From contig CAYWJF010000001.1 in assembly GCA_964458545.1 (NCBI GenBank), positions 1 through 64,000 of the forward strand: a DNA stretch of 64,000 nucleotides, read 5' to 3'. The DNA comes from JAYFNU01 sp964458545 (lineage in GTDB: Bacteria > Bacillota > Clostridia > Oscillospirales > Ruminococcaceae). A program made the position numbers and the translations under genes. Shown here piece after piece: positions 41,697 to 49,863 of this stretch (the stretch's first letter is position 1; each line of letters begins with the position of its first letter). Below the pieces are notes generated by a model. That model was not told where the DNA came from. It searched no databases and saw only the letters and a program-made list of their open reading frames with translations.

Positions 41697-42872
41697 TTAT
41701 TTTATCGCCGCTTTTAATTCGTTAACTTTATCAAGCCTTTCCCACGCGACACCGAGGTCCTCGCGACCGACGTGGCCGTAAGCGGAGAGGCTTTTATATA
41801 TAGGCTCTTGCAGGTGAAGCGTCTTGATTATAGAACTCGGACGCATATCAAATACCGCTTTCACCGCCGCTTCTATCCTCTCGCGCGGGACGCTTTCGCT
41901 GCCGAAGGTTTCCACGAGTACCGAAACGGGGCTTGCGACGCCTATAGCGTAGGCGAGCTGAACCTCGCATTTCTTAGCAAGCTTCGCCGCGACGATATTC
42001 TTCGCTATATAGCGCGCCATATACGCCGCCGAGCGGTCAACCTTAGTGGGGTCCTTGCCAGAAAAGCAGCCGCCGCCGTGGCGGGAGTACCCGCCGTAGG
42101 TATCGACGATTATCTTTCTTCCTGTAAGTCCGCTGTCACCGACGGGTCCGCCGATAACAAATCTGCCCGTGGGGTTAATGAAATATTTCGTATTCTCGTC
42201 GAGAAGCTGTTTCGGGAGCACCGCGTCTATTACAAGCCTTTTCACCGCTTCTCGAAGCGCCTTTATAGTAACCGTCTCGGTATGCTGCGTGCTAACGACC
42301 ACCGCTTCAATGCGCTGAGGCTCGCCTTTTTCGCTATATTCCACCGTAACCTGAGCTTTTCCGTCGGGGCGAAGAAAATCGACTTCGCATTTTTTTCTTA
42401 TTTCCTCAAGCCGCTTACAGAGCTTATGCGCAAGGCTTATCGGAAGCGGCATTAACTCGGGCGTCTCGTCACAGGCGAAGCCGAACATCATACCTTGGTC
42501 GCCCGCGCCGTTCTGCGCCTCGGATTTTCCTTCCTTTTCTTCAAGCGCGTCGTCCACGCCCATAGCGATATCTGGCGACTGTTCGCGAAGCATTACTGTA
42601 ACGTTGGCGGTTTTGCCGTAAAAGCCGCAATCCTCGGTATAGCCTATCTCGTCAACGGCTTTACGCGCCACGGCTTCATAATCTACCGATGCGGTCGTTG
42701 TAATCTCGCCGACAATAATTATGTTATTATCCTTTACCACCGTTTCGCAGGCGACGCGGGATTTCTTGTCCGAACGCAGAAGCTCGTCGAGGATAGTGTC
42801 GGAGATTCTGTCGCACACCTTATCTGGGTGTCCGCTCGTTACCGATTCCGAAGTAAAATAGTAGTTGCTCAT
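41697..42872 (-). CDS. metK: S-adenosylmethionine synthetase MetK
   Basis: A 391-aa enzyme making SAM from methionine and ATP. Blocks: FTSESVTSGHPDKVCDRISD, GAGDQGMMFGFA, FVIGGPVGDSGLTGRKIIVD and GGGCFSGKDPTKVDRSAAYM. Length is standard. It is controlled by the SAM-I riboswitch and terminator directly upstream. Confidence 0.98.
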   Translation of the reverse strand: MSNYYFTSESVTSGHPDKVCDRISDTILDELLRSDKKSRVACETVVKDNNIIIVGEITTTASVDYEAVARKAVDEIGYTEDCGFYGKTANVTVMLREQSPDIAMGVDDALEEKEGKSEAQNGAGDQGMMFGFACDETPELMPLPISLAHKLCKRLEEIRKKCEVDFLRPDGKAQVTVEYSEKGEPQRIEAVVVSTQHTETVTIKALREAVKRLVIDAVLPKQLLDENTKYFINPTGRFVIGGPVGDSGLTGRKIIVDTYGGYSRHGGGCFSGKDPTKVDRSAAYMARYIAKNIVAAKLAKKCEVQLAYAIGVASPVSVLVETFGSESVPRERIEAAVKAVFDMRPSSIIKTLHLQEPIYKSLSAYGHVGREDLGVAWERLDKVNELKAAIK

Positions 42873-42883
42873 TATGCCTCCTT

Positions 42884-42919
42884 AAAAATAAAAACGCTCA
42901 AGGTATAAACCTTGAGCGT
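42884..42919 (-). terminator. Riboswitch-controlled terminator before metK
   Basis: Minus-strand ACGCTCAAGG (42919-42910), loop, CCTTGAGCGT (42903-42894), then a T-run. It is the expression platform of the S-box. Confidence 0.92.
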
Positions 42920-42921
42920 AT

Positions 42922-43020
42922 ATAAACTATCTCTCGGTTTTCACCGCAGGATTTAGCACCTTGCGTTTCTCGCAGGTTGCCGGGCTTCATAGTGCCAGTC
43001 ACTCCACCACTCATAATAGA
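42922..43020 (-). ncRNA. SAM-I (S-box) riboswitch
   Basis: On the minus strand the aptamer shows the S-box hallmarks in order: GAGTGGTGGAGTGACTGGC, GAAGCCCGGCAACC, AAGGTGCTAAATCC and the terminal CCGAGAGATA. High SAM should favour the terminator and shut off metK. Confidence 0.96.
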
Positions 43021-43041
43021 AGAATATTAAGTTGTGAATAC

Positions 43042-43070
43042 AGTATATATGAAATGTTGAAATATGTCAA
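43042..43070 (-). promoter_or_regulatory. metK promoter
   Basis: Minus strand TTGACA (43070-43065), 17-bp spacer, TATACT (43047-43042), about 20 bp before the aptamer. Confidence 0.85.
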
Positions 43071-43120
43071 CGATAACGTAGCCATTATGGCAGCTTCGCC
43101 GCGACAACAAGCACCGTTAA

Positions 43121-43270
43121 CTACGAAAGATTTACCACTACCGCTTTTTTTGACAGCTTAAATCTTTCAGAAAGCTTTTGAATAAAGCCGCTAAACCACT
43201 TCTTCAGCTTAACTAAAAAGCTTTCGTTCTTCTCTGTCCGTTGGCTTTTTTTCTCGCTTTTTATTTTCAT
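43121..43270 (-). CDS. Possible 49-aa basic peptide
   Basis: A short open frame begins MKIKSEKKSQRTEKNES, continues with a more hydrophobic amphipathic stretch (FLVKLKKWFSGFIQKLSERF) and ends VVVNLS. A GGAG lies seven bases before its ATG, which is a fair ribosome site. It carries about twelve Lys. It stands alone between the Ig-like surface protein gene and the metK promoter, after a hairpin (43292-43320). No homologue is recognised. The alternative is chance: with a 477-bp gap, such a frame can arise randomly. Confidence 0.35.
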   Translation of the reverse strand: MKIKSEKKSQRTEKNESFLVKLKKWFSGFIQKLSERFKLSKKAVVVNLS

Positions 43271-43291
43271 ATTTTACTCCGTTAACTATCA

Positions 43292-43320
43292 CGAAGGGCG
43301 AACGATAAGTCCGCCCTTCG
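43292..43320 (-). terminator. Hairpin after the Ig-like protein gene
   Basis: CGAAGGGCG (43292-43300) and CGCCCTTCG (43312-43320) form a perfect 9-bp stem. There is no T-run on the minus strand, so termination may be incomplete. Confidence 0.6.
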
Positions 43321-43349
43321 CTGTTGTATATTTGAGTTTCTAATACTAC

Positions 43350-45293
43350 TTACGCGCCTGTGGAGGGGTTAGCTCTTCCGGGAGCGGACGTAGGCGCGGG
43401 AACGTTGTTGACAGTAAAAAGCTGAGGTTCAAAAGCAACTGCCGGGTCGCCAAATGTTCCCGTCAGTGTATACTGTCTGGCCGCTGTGAGGGTGTTAAGA
43501 AACTCTGCTTTAAGAGTTATAACCGTGCTGCCAGCTGTAACGGTATAGTCTTCATTCAGCGTAAGCACATCATCGCCAACATTAAGTGCAACAATAGCAG
43601 CAGGACTCTCGGCGGTATTAAAAGTGAAGCTTAATGGATTGCCCTTTGTTACCGCACCGCCGCCTGCGATTAAAATATAACTTACTTCATTAGTTGTGGT
43701 AGCTGTAACGGCGGTTCCAATATAGGTTTCTCCACCTAACGTTACTTCAACCTTAATTCTTTTACCTGAATCAGTAGCTGCTACTGTGTAGGTAGCGTCT
43801 GCGCCGAGAGTTGCGCTCTCGCCATCTTGCGTCCACTTGTAAGTAGCAGATACGCCTTCGGGAACACCTGTAATTGAAAGCACATCGTCAACCTTGGGGT
43901 TAGCGGGAAGGGAGATGGTGTAGGTGCGCCTCGAAACGGCTGTTGAAGCTTCGCTCGAAACGGCTGTGGTGCTGTATATGCCGCTCGCCGTGGCGACAGC
44001 CTTAATCTGTACACCGATGTCAGCAGCTTGCACCGTGTAGGACGCGCCTGTTCCTAGAACCGCACTATTGTTGGCGTTCTGCCAAGAAATATTTGCGCCG
44101 ATTGTAGCCTCCGCTCCCACGGGGGCGGTGTCTATTGTAAGAACATCTCCGACTTCGGGAGTGGTATCGCTTAAACTGACCGTATAGGTAATGAGAGGCA
44201 CCGCTCTGGCTGTTGTTTTAGACTGCGTTGAACCTTTGTAGTTTGTTTCGTCTTTTCCTGTTACTGTGACCATAATTGTTTTGCCGGCGTCGGCTTCAGC
44301 AGGCGTGTAGGTAGCTTCTGAGCCAAGAGTTCTTACTCCGTCGCCGTAGGTCCATACGTAATTGACATCGCCTGTTATACCGGAAAGTCCGTCTGTAATT
44401 GAAAGCGGGATGCCGACCGCAGGGGAATCGCTACTAAGTGTCAAAGCTGGAATGGTTATTGCAGAGACGGTCGCGGAAGCAGAGTTCTCACCCGTGGCAA
44501 ACTCGTCGTCAGCACTATCAGATGTAGCAGTAACAGTTACAACCTGTCCAATACACGCATATCCGGGAGTGAAGTCTGTTCCCGTCTGAGAAACCGGAAC
44601 TCCAGTGCCCGTCCATCTATACGTAATTGTTCCTGTGGCGGTATTAGTATGGCTCGCGTTTAGAGTCGTTCCTGCTGACACGCTCGACGCGCTCAGCGAA
44701 ACCTCAAGGTACGCAGCCTTTACGACGTCTGTTGGAGTGCTGGATACGCCGGTTACTCCAGCTGTTCCATAATCTGCGTCGCCGGTTAGCTTAGCGATAA
44801 TTCGATAGGTCTTATCAGATTCCTGTATAGTGTAGGTAGTTCCCGTACCGAGGGCGTTAGCGTCCTTGCTACTATACCATGTGCAGGTAATTCCAAAAGG
44901 TTGTACAGGTATAGAAAGCTCACTACCTACTCTCGCGTCACCAGAAATCATCGGTGCCTCGGGCATTGGCTCGAGGGCTTCTACTTTTACTTTCACGGAG
45001 AGAGGAAATGAATCGTCACCATTTGATGTAGCTGTAACCTTTATCGTGCCGATGTTATCGACGGTAGGTACAAATGTATCACCTGTAACAGTACCGCTGA
45101 TTCCGGGGCCTGTCCATGTTAATGTAATCGTTTCATCATCACTTCCCGTAACTGTAGCTGTAACTGTTTGACCGACTCTTATGCTATCTCTGTCCGTAGT
45201 TAATGTAGGTTTCTGAACCGCCGCTGCCCCTTTAGGTAAAATGGATAATACGAGCGCAAGCGTTAGAATTACCGAAGCTGCTTTACGTTTCAT
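43350..45293 (-). CDS. Secreted Ig-like repeat protein with truncated NPxTG tail
   Basis: A 647-aa secreted protein from ATG 45293 (AAAGGAAA upstream): signal peptide of about 26 residues (VILTLALVLSILPKGAAA), then about six beta-sandwich repeats of 70-90 residues rich in Thr/Ser/Val. Recurrent phrases are TYTVQAADIGVQIK, TYTPAEADAGKTIMV and TYTVAATDSGKRIKV, each ending a repeat. The end is NPSTGA followed by stop: many clostridial surface proteins have NP-x-TG followed by a membrane helix and basic tail, but here both are missing. Base composition is poorer in GC than the neighbours. Likely a surface adhesin or released matrix protein; ligand unknown. Confidence 0.82.
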   Translation of the reverse strand: MKRKAASVILTLALVLSILPKGAAAVQKPTLTTDRDSIRVGQTVTATVTGSDDETITLTWTGPGISGTVTGDTFVPTVDNIGTIKVTATSNGDDSFPLSVKVKVEALEPMPEAPMISGDARVGSELSIPVQPFGITCTWYSSKDANALGTGTTYTIQESDKTYRIIAKLTGDADYGTAGVTGVSSTPTDVVKAAYLEVSLSASSVSAGTTLNASHTNTATGTITYRWTGTGVPVSQTGTDFTPGYACIGQVVTVTATSDSADDEFATGENSASATVSAITIPALTLSSDSPAVGIPLSITDGLSGITGDVNYVWTYGDGVRTLGSEATYTPAEADAGKTIMVTVTGKDETNYKGSTQSKTTARAVPLITYTVSLSDTTPEVGDVLTIDTAPVGAEATIGANISWQNANNSAVLGTGASYTVQAADIGVQIKAVATASGIYSTTAVSSEASTAVSRRTYTISLPANPKVDDVLSITGVPEGVSATYKWTQDGESATLGADATYTVAATDSGKRIKVEVTLGGETYIGTAVTATTTNEVSYILIAGGGAVTKGNPLSFTFNTAESPAAIVALNVGDDVLTLNEDYTVTAGSTVITLKAEFLNTLTAARQYTLTGTFGDPAVAFEPQLFTVNNVPAPTSAPGRANPSTGA

Positions 45294-45381
45294 TTTTGTT
45301 TCCTTTTTTATCAATAGTATACTCCTACGTTTTTTGCTTTAAAAGGAATTACATTTTTCAACATACTTCTCACCATCTGTC

Positions 45382-45410
45382 ATTATATGCCATTCGAACA
45401 ACGCTGTCAA
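45382..45410 (-). promoter_or_regulatory. Promoter of the Ig-like protein gene
   Basis: Minus strand TTGACA (45410-45405), 17-bp spacer, TATAAT (45387-45382): full consensus, with a leader of about 80 nt. Confidence 0.85.
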
Positions 45411-45451
45411 CGGAGGTTTCACATATTGTATGTTTCCTTCGTCTTGTTTTA

Positions 45452-45467
45452 TTAACATAATTGTTAA
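45452..45467. promoter_or_regulatory. Palindrome between the Ig-like gene and the RHH gene
   Basis: TTAACA (45452-45457), TAAT, TGTTAA (45462-45467): perfect 6-4-6 inverted repeat between divergent genes. A second near-palindrome, ACATAT-A-ATATGT, lies close to the RHH gene start. Confidence 0.5.
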
Positions 45468-45549
45468 CATATTTATTTCTCCATGTGAGCATATTAACTG
45501 TTTTAATTATTACATATAATATGTGTAGGTAATTATAGGGGGTGAGACG

Positions 45550-45753
45550 ATGGATAGTTCAAAGCTGATTATTAAGGCGAAGAACCTTCTGGGTGACGAC
45601 GGATACCGCGTCTTTTCTGTAAGGCTGAAGCAGTCGCTACTTGAACAGATAGATGAAGTTTCTCAAAAAACAGGACGTAGCCGAAACGAGATAATTTCAC
45701 TTTTCGTACAGTATGCATACGAGCACTGTGAGGTAGACGACGAAAAACAATAA
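45550..45753 (+). CDS. Ribbon-helix-helix (CopG-like) protein
   Basis: A 67-aa protein. Residues 19-60 (YRVFSVRLKQSLLEQIDEVS, then KTGRSRNEIISLFVQYAYEH) fit the ribbon-helix-helix fold: a beta strand with alternating charged residues, then two helices with the R-S-R-N-E-I turn. The ribosome site GGGGTGAG is strong. It could be a DNA-binding autoregulator; no toxin partner gene is adjacent. It is divergent from the Ig-like gene across 256 bp that hold palindromes, so control of that gene is plausible. Confidence 0.75.
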   Translation: MDSSKLIIKAKNLLGDDGYRVFSVRLKQSLLEQIDEVSQKTGRSRNEIISLFVQYAYEHCEVDDEKQ

Positions 45754-45759
45754 ATGTTA

Positions 45760-45782
45760 AAAGCCCGCTTTACGCGGGCTTT
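45760..45782. terminator. Bidirectional terminator (RHH gene / GH2 gene)
   Basis: AAAGCCCGC (45760-45768), loop TTTAC, GCGGGCTTT (45774-45782). Confidence 0.88.
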
Positions 45783-45784
45783 AA

Positions 45785-47509
45785 TTAGTTGTTATGACTT
45801 TCGTCGCAAAGCTTCGATACCGTTTCGGCTATATCCTCGGGCGTAAGCTTCAGCTCGCGCCTGTCGTAGGTCAAAAGTCCGTTAAGCTCGTCCTCTACGT
45901 CGCTTACCTGCGTGTAAACGCTCGCGCAGAGTCCCTTCGCTTTCGCGGGGATAATCTCCTTTTCGTATAGGTCGATAAAGGCTTTTTTTAGTTCCTCTTT
46001 ATCCTTGAATTTCTTGTAGCCGAAATCCCGCTCATTAAAGGCGTGACCGCCTACCCTCATATTGTATCCGCCAAACTCGGTCAGTGCTACAGCGCGCCCG
46101 AGAGGGTCTTTTTTGAATTTGTAGGGGCGAAAATAGACGTGCCACGAGCGTATGTCGCCTATCTTCTGGTCGTGCCAGCCGCTCGCGTGGTCGATAAGGC
46201 GGGTGTCGTCAAGGCTAAGAATAAGCTCTACCGCCTTTTTAGCGTCGAACTGACCCCAGCCCTCGTTAAAGGGCGTCCAAAGGGCGATAGACGGCACGCT
46301 AATAAGCTGGTTTATCATTTCGGTAAGCTCTTCGCGGTACTCGCACCTACCTCGCTCGCTCTCACGCGCGAAACGGGCGTATTTGTTATCCTTAATATGT
46401 CTGTCGGTCACAAGCGGGAGGGTTATAGTCGCCGCCTTGTACTCGCCCCCGCCGTTCATCATATCCTGCCAAACGAGCATACCGAGCCTGTCGCAATGGT
46501 AGTACCACCGCATAGGCTCTATTTTTATATGCTTCCTTAGCATATTAAAGCCGAGCAGCTTCATCGCGGTTATATCGTATATCATTGCCTCGTCTGAGGG
46601 GGCGGTGTAAAAGCCGTCGCTCCAGTAGCCTTGGTCGAGAAGCCCGTTGTGAAAATAGGGGCGTCCGTTAAGAAACATACGCTTTACGCCCTGCTCGTCC
46701 GCTTCCACCGAAAACTTGCGCATAGCGAAGTAGCTTTTCAGCTCGTCCTTGCCCGCAGTGACAACGAGGTCGTAAAGCTTCGGACTTTCAGGACTCCACG
46801 GCTCAAACTCGCCTATTTCAAGCCTGATAGGTGTGTTTGCGCTACCGCTTGCTTTTCTGCCGCAAGCCTTAACTTCGCAAAGTATATCAAATTCCGATAC
46901 GGCGGTGACCTCTACGGCGCGCTCGTCAAAGAGCGGCTTAATAATTAGCCGCGAAAGATATTTTTCGGGAACGCTTTCAAGCCAGACGGTTTGCCATATG
47001 CCGCTTTGCGGCGTATACCATATCCCACCGCGCTTTAGCTTCTGCTTCCCGCGCGAGCGAAAGCCTGTGTCAGACTCGTCCTTTACCTTAACGATAAGCT
47101 CGTTTTCGCCTTTTTTGAGCGCGTTTGTTATATCAAACGAAAACGAAGTGTAGCCGCCGATATGCTCACCGACTGACGAGCCGTTTACGAAAACCTCGCA
47201 GAGCTGGTCTACTGCGCCGAAATTAAGGAGCACCCGCCCCTTATTAAAGCCAGCGGGTAGAGTAAGCGTACGCTTATACCAAAGTATTTCGTCGGGCATT
47301 ACCGTCTTTTCCACTTCAGAAAGCTCCGTTTCGGGCGAAAAGGGCACGACTATTTCGCCTTGATAGTCCGCGGGCGCTCCCTCTTCCTTCGTTATAGCGT
47401 ATTTCCACACACCATTAAGGTTCAAGTAGCTTTTCCGTATCATCTGTGGGCGGGGGTATTCGGGTAGCGGACAGGCTCTGTTGAGCGCTTCTCCCCATAC
47501 TGTTTTCAT
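45785..47509 (-). CDS. Glycoside hydrolase family 2 (short form)
   Basis: A 574-aa enzyme without a signal peptide, thus cytoplasmic. Domains: jelly-roll sugar-binding (about 20-175, GVWKYAITKEEG, WYKRTLTLP, NGSSVGEHIGGY), a beta-sandwich (180-275), then a TIM barrel. The acid/base Glu is in WTPFNEGWGQFD and the nucleophile Glu in ALTEFGGYNM; SGIWQTVWLE is also typical. It is shorter than LacZ and belongs to the small GH2 group seen in gut Clostridia. Substrate may be a beta-galactoside, glucuronide or other plant or host glycan residue; I cannot tell. Confidence 0.9.
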   Translation of the reverse strand: MKTVWGEALNRACPLPEYPRPQMIRKSYLNLNGVWKYAITKEEGAPADYQGEIVVPFSPETELSEVEKTVMPDEILWYKRTLTLPAGFNKGRVLLNFGAVDQLCEVFVNGSSVGEHIGGYTSFSFDITNALKKGENELIVKVKDESDTGFRSRGKQKLKRGGIWYTPQSGIWQTVWLESVPEKYLSRLIIKPLFDERAVEVTAVSEFDILCEVKACGRKASGSANTPIRLEIGEFEPWSPESPKLYDLVVTAGKDELKSYFAMRKFSVEADEQGVKRMFLNGRPYFHNGLLDQGYWSDGFYTAPSDEAMIYDITAMKLLGFNMLRKHIKIEPMRWYYHCDRLGMLVWQDMMNGGGEYKAATITLPLVTDRHIKDNKYARFARESERGRCEYREELTEMINQLISVPSIALWTPFNEGWGQFDAKKAVELILSLDDTRLIDHASGWHDQKIGDIRSWHVYFRPYKFKKDPLGRAVALTEFGGYNMRVGGHAFNERDFGYKKFKDKEELKKAFIDLYEKEIIPAKAKGLCASVYTQVSDVEDELNGLLTYDRRELKLTPEDIAETVSKLCDESHNN

Positions 47510-47607
47510 CTTGTTTTCTCCGTATCGGTTATTTACTATTATTTTATCACCTAATACTTATCTTTACTATTCGCAAATATCACGAAAGGTACGAGTGAAA
47601 TTTTAAA

Positions 47608-47626
47608 GGCGCCGCAAAGCGGCGCC
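47608..47626 (-). terminator. Terminator of degV
   Basis: GGCGCCGC (47608-47615), AAA, GCGGCGCC (47619-47626), with TTTAAAATTT following on the minus strand. Confidence 0.85.
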
Positions 47627-47641
47627 CTCAAATAATTAATC

Positions 47642-48490
47642 TTATTTTCTTATATAAAGCACACCGAGGGTGTTAGGTCCGCAATGGCTCGCGATTGTGC
47701 TGCCCGCCATCGTTTCAATTACTTCTTTGAAATATCCATAGCCTTCGACCTGCTTAACGACCGCTTCCACAAGAGAGTGGTCGAGTAGGGTATGGGTCAC
47801 GAAAATTCTGTTCGGTTCAAGACTCTCTATATCAGCGAGCCTATCGGAAACATACTGGGTAAGACAGGTAGCGTAGCTTCCCTTATATTTCTTATAAACG
47901 CCCATTGCGCCGTCGTGTACCTCTATGCAAGGCTTAAGCTTAAGCATATTCGCACCAAGCATAGCTACCGCTGAACAACGCCCGCCCTTATAAAGGTATT
48001 CGAGCGTATCTATAATGAAGGAGGCGTCCACACGCGGAATAATTCCCTCAAGAGTTTTTGAAATCTCCTCGCCGCCCATTCCCTTCTTAGCGAGCTCGGA
48101 CGCAATCATTACGCTGTGTCCGCTACCCGAAGAAAGGTTTAAGGTATCGACTACATAAACGCCATTGCACTCAGCCGCCGCAACACAGGCGCTTTGATAG
48201 CTGCTGGAGAGCTTGTTGCTGATAGAAAGATGAACCACCTCGTTGCCGTCGGCGGTAAGTCTTTTAAAAACCTCGAGATAATCCGCTACGTTTACAGCCG
48301 AGGTTTTGCAAAGCTGCTTCGTTTTATCGTAGTATTCAAATACTCCCTTTTGGTCGATTTCAATGCTGTCTTTATATGTATTTTCTCCGCAAACCGCGTA
48401 AAGCGGCGTAACCGTTATGTTAAGTTCCTCGTATATCTTCTTCGTTAAATCGCTGGTGCTATCTGCAGTTATCTTTACTTGTTTGCTCAT
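47642..48490 (-). CDS. DegV family fatty-acid-binding protein
   Basis: A 282-aa DegV protein. It opens VKITADSTSDLTKKIYEELN, with LCKTSAVNVADYLEVF and the lipid head-group contact HLSISNKLSSSYQSA in the first half, and DTLEYLYKGGRCS later. DegV proteins bind fatty acids, and some serve as FakB for fatty acid kinase, but no fakA is near. It has its own promoter (48527-48555) and terminator. Confidence 0.93.
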   Translation of the reverse strand: MSKQVKITADSTSDLTKKIYEELNITVTPLYAVCGENTYKDSIEIDQKGVFEYYDKTKQLCKTSAVNVADYLEVFKRLTADGNEVVHLSISNKLSSSYQSACVAAAECNGVYVVDTLNLSSGSGHSVMIASELAKKGMGGEEISKTLEGIIPRVDASFIIDTLEYLYKGGRCSAVAMLGANMLKLKPCIEVHDGAMGVYKKYKGSYATCLTQYVSDRLADIESLEPNRIFVTHTLLDHSLVEAVVKQVEGYGYFKEVIETMAGSTIASHCGPNTLGVLYIRK

Positions 48491-48526
48491 CTAAAATTCC
48501 TTTCGTTCAAATTCTGTTCATAAATT

Positions 48527-48555
48527 ATTATACTAAAATCGCGCTTCTTTGGCAA
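48527..48555 (-). promoter_or_regulatory. degV promoter
   Basis: Minus strand TTGCCA (48555-48550), 17-bp spacer, TATAAT (48532-48527). Confidence 0.7.
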
Positions 48556-48570
48556 TAGGTAATAAAAAGA

Positions 48571-48597
48571 AACGCTCGGGCTTACAACCCGAGCGTT
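48571..48597 (-). terminator. Terminator of the Tad locus
   Basis: AACGCTCGGG (48571-48580), loop, CCCGAGCGTT (48588-48597), followed on the minus strand by TCTTTTTATT. Confidence 0.9.
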
Positions 48598-48607
48598 TTT
48601 ATTCTTA

Positions 48608-49768
48608 CTACTGAATAAGCTTTGATTTTCCGTTCCCTGCGGGAACGTGGTCGCCCGCCGAGGGGTCGAAATCAATCTTTGGACTGCCGCCAACAATGCT
48701 AATTTGGTCTGCTATAACCGCGCCCTTTATTTCTGCACTGAAGTTAGTTAGTGAAACCGCCCCCTTAGGTGAGAAGAAGATGCCGTGGAAATTGGTTTGA
48801 CAATTTGTAATATTAATGTTGCCCTCAGCAGAGACAAAGCAAACCGAATTTGAGGAAAGCATCGTTGTATTGGTATTCTGAATGGTTACGTTGCCCTTCG
48901 CGAGAATTGTACCCGTAGAGTTGAAGTTACCGTTCTCCAATACAACATCGCCGGGGAAGTATATCGGCATATCGCCATATCTTGCTATTAGTCTATCATA
49001 GGTGTGGGTGCCTGTATAATCGTAACTATTGAGATAGTAGGTATTGCCTATCTTATTCACTCCCATAGCCGCAAATTCAGAATCGGTCGGCTTTATGGAA
49101 GCATCCACAAGGTCGTTAACGTCGGGCAGCTCCTTTTTAGCTGCATAAGGGTCGCTTTGGGCAATATTATGAAACCAATCGGGCTTATCTATACCGCAAC
49201 AGGCAGAAATCTTACTAAAACTACCTTCTAAATATTGTAATCTTACCTGATAGTTTGAGTGTATAGGATCATCAAGGTATATCTGCATATTTGAAAGGGT
49301 CAGCGGTATCGTTTCCGAAAGCGCAAGCAAAGCGCAGTCGTTATCCGCAAAAAAGCTTTCAGTCGGTCTTTTGGCGGTAGCAAGCGCGCCCACCTTGGTA
49401 GAATCTCCGTTGCCGAAGATTACCGCAAAGAGATAATCTACGTCGTAGGTTCCTTTTACTGTTAGCTCCATACTGTCAGGAGACTGGTATATAACAATTT
49501 CTCCGCTGTTTACACGCGCCTCGGCATCATCAACGCCGTTATACTTCATATAGTTTATGGCGGTCTGCCTCGCGGCGTAATAATCGGGTAGCTCCCTTAC
49601 GCCCGCAAGCGCGGCAGAGTCGAGCGCGTTCTGAAAGCTTCGCTTTTCGCTCGCTAAATAGCCGTAATCAATAGCTACCGCAGACATTCCTACCAAGGCA
49701 ACCAAAGAAAGCGCCACTATTACGGAAACCGAGCCTTTTTCCTTTTTAAAGTAATTAAACAATCTCAA
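48608..49768 (-). CDS. TadG-like pilus-associated protein
   Basis: A 386-aa protein. The N-terminal helix (KKEKGSVSVIVALSLVALVG, then MSAVAIDYGYLASEKRSFQN and ALDSAALAGVREL) is typical of TadG/Flp pilus assembly proteins. The C-terminal half has no von Willebrand A domain; instead, from about 270, it looks like a right-handed beta-helix (GNVTIQNTNTTMLSS, EGNINITNCQTNFHG). A GTG at 49777 overlaps GGAGG; the TTG at 49768, eight bases after it, is preferred. It is the last gene of the Tad cluster. It may be a minor pilin or a surface structure protein. Confidence 0.8.
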   Translation of the reverse strand: MRLFNYFKKEKGSVSVIVALSLVALVGMSAVAIDYGYLASEKRSFQNALDSAALAGVRELPDYYAARQTAINYMKYNGVDDAEARVNSGEIVIYQSPDSMELTVKGTYDVDYLFAVIFGNGDSTKVGALATAKRPTESFFADNDCALLALSETIPLTLSNMQIYLDDPIHSNYQVRLQYLEGSFSKISACCGIDKPDWFHNIAQSDPYAAKKELPDVNDLVDASIKPTDSEFAAMGVNKIGNTYYLNSYDYTGTHTYDRLIARYGDMPIYFPGDVVLENGNFNSTGTILAKGNVTIQNTNTTMLSSNSVCFVSAEGNINITNCQTNFHGIFFSPKGAVSLTNFSAEIKGAVIADQISIVGGSPKIDFDPSAGDHVPAGNGKSKLIQ

Positions 49769-49802
49769 CGCACTCACCTCCAGTCGTAAATATATCTTTA
49801 TT

Positions 49803-49841
49803 CACTTTACTTGTACCACTTTTTGTGACTTTTGTAAAGTG
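49803..49841. promoter_or_regulatory. Inverted repeat upstream of the TadG-like gene
   Basis: CACTTTAC (49803-49810) and GTAAAGTG (49834-49841) with a nested CAC/GTG. It sits between the coiled-coil gene and tadG-like and could be an operator or a weak terminator. Confidence 0.4.
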
Positions 49842-49863
49842 TTTTATGTAAATATATTATGAA

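Noticed and set aside
41772..42455. 227-aa open frame on the plus strand inside metK
   Set aside because: It is the shadow of the strongly conserved metK reading frame on the other strand.
42961..43161. 66-aa plus-strand frame over the SAM riboswitch
   Set aside because: It runs through the aptamer and promoter of metK and has no ribosome site.
45452..45467. Canonical Rex site
   Set aside because: The half-sites are TTAACA/TGTTAA, the reverse order of the Rex TTGTTAA-N4-TTAACAA pattern.
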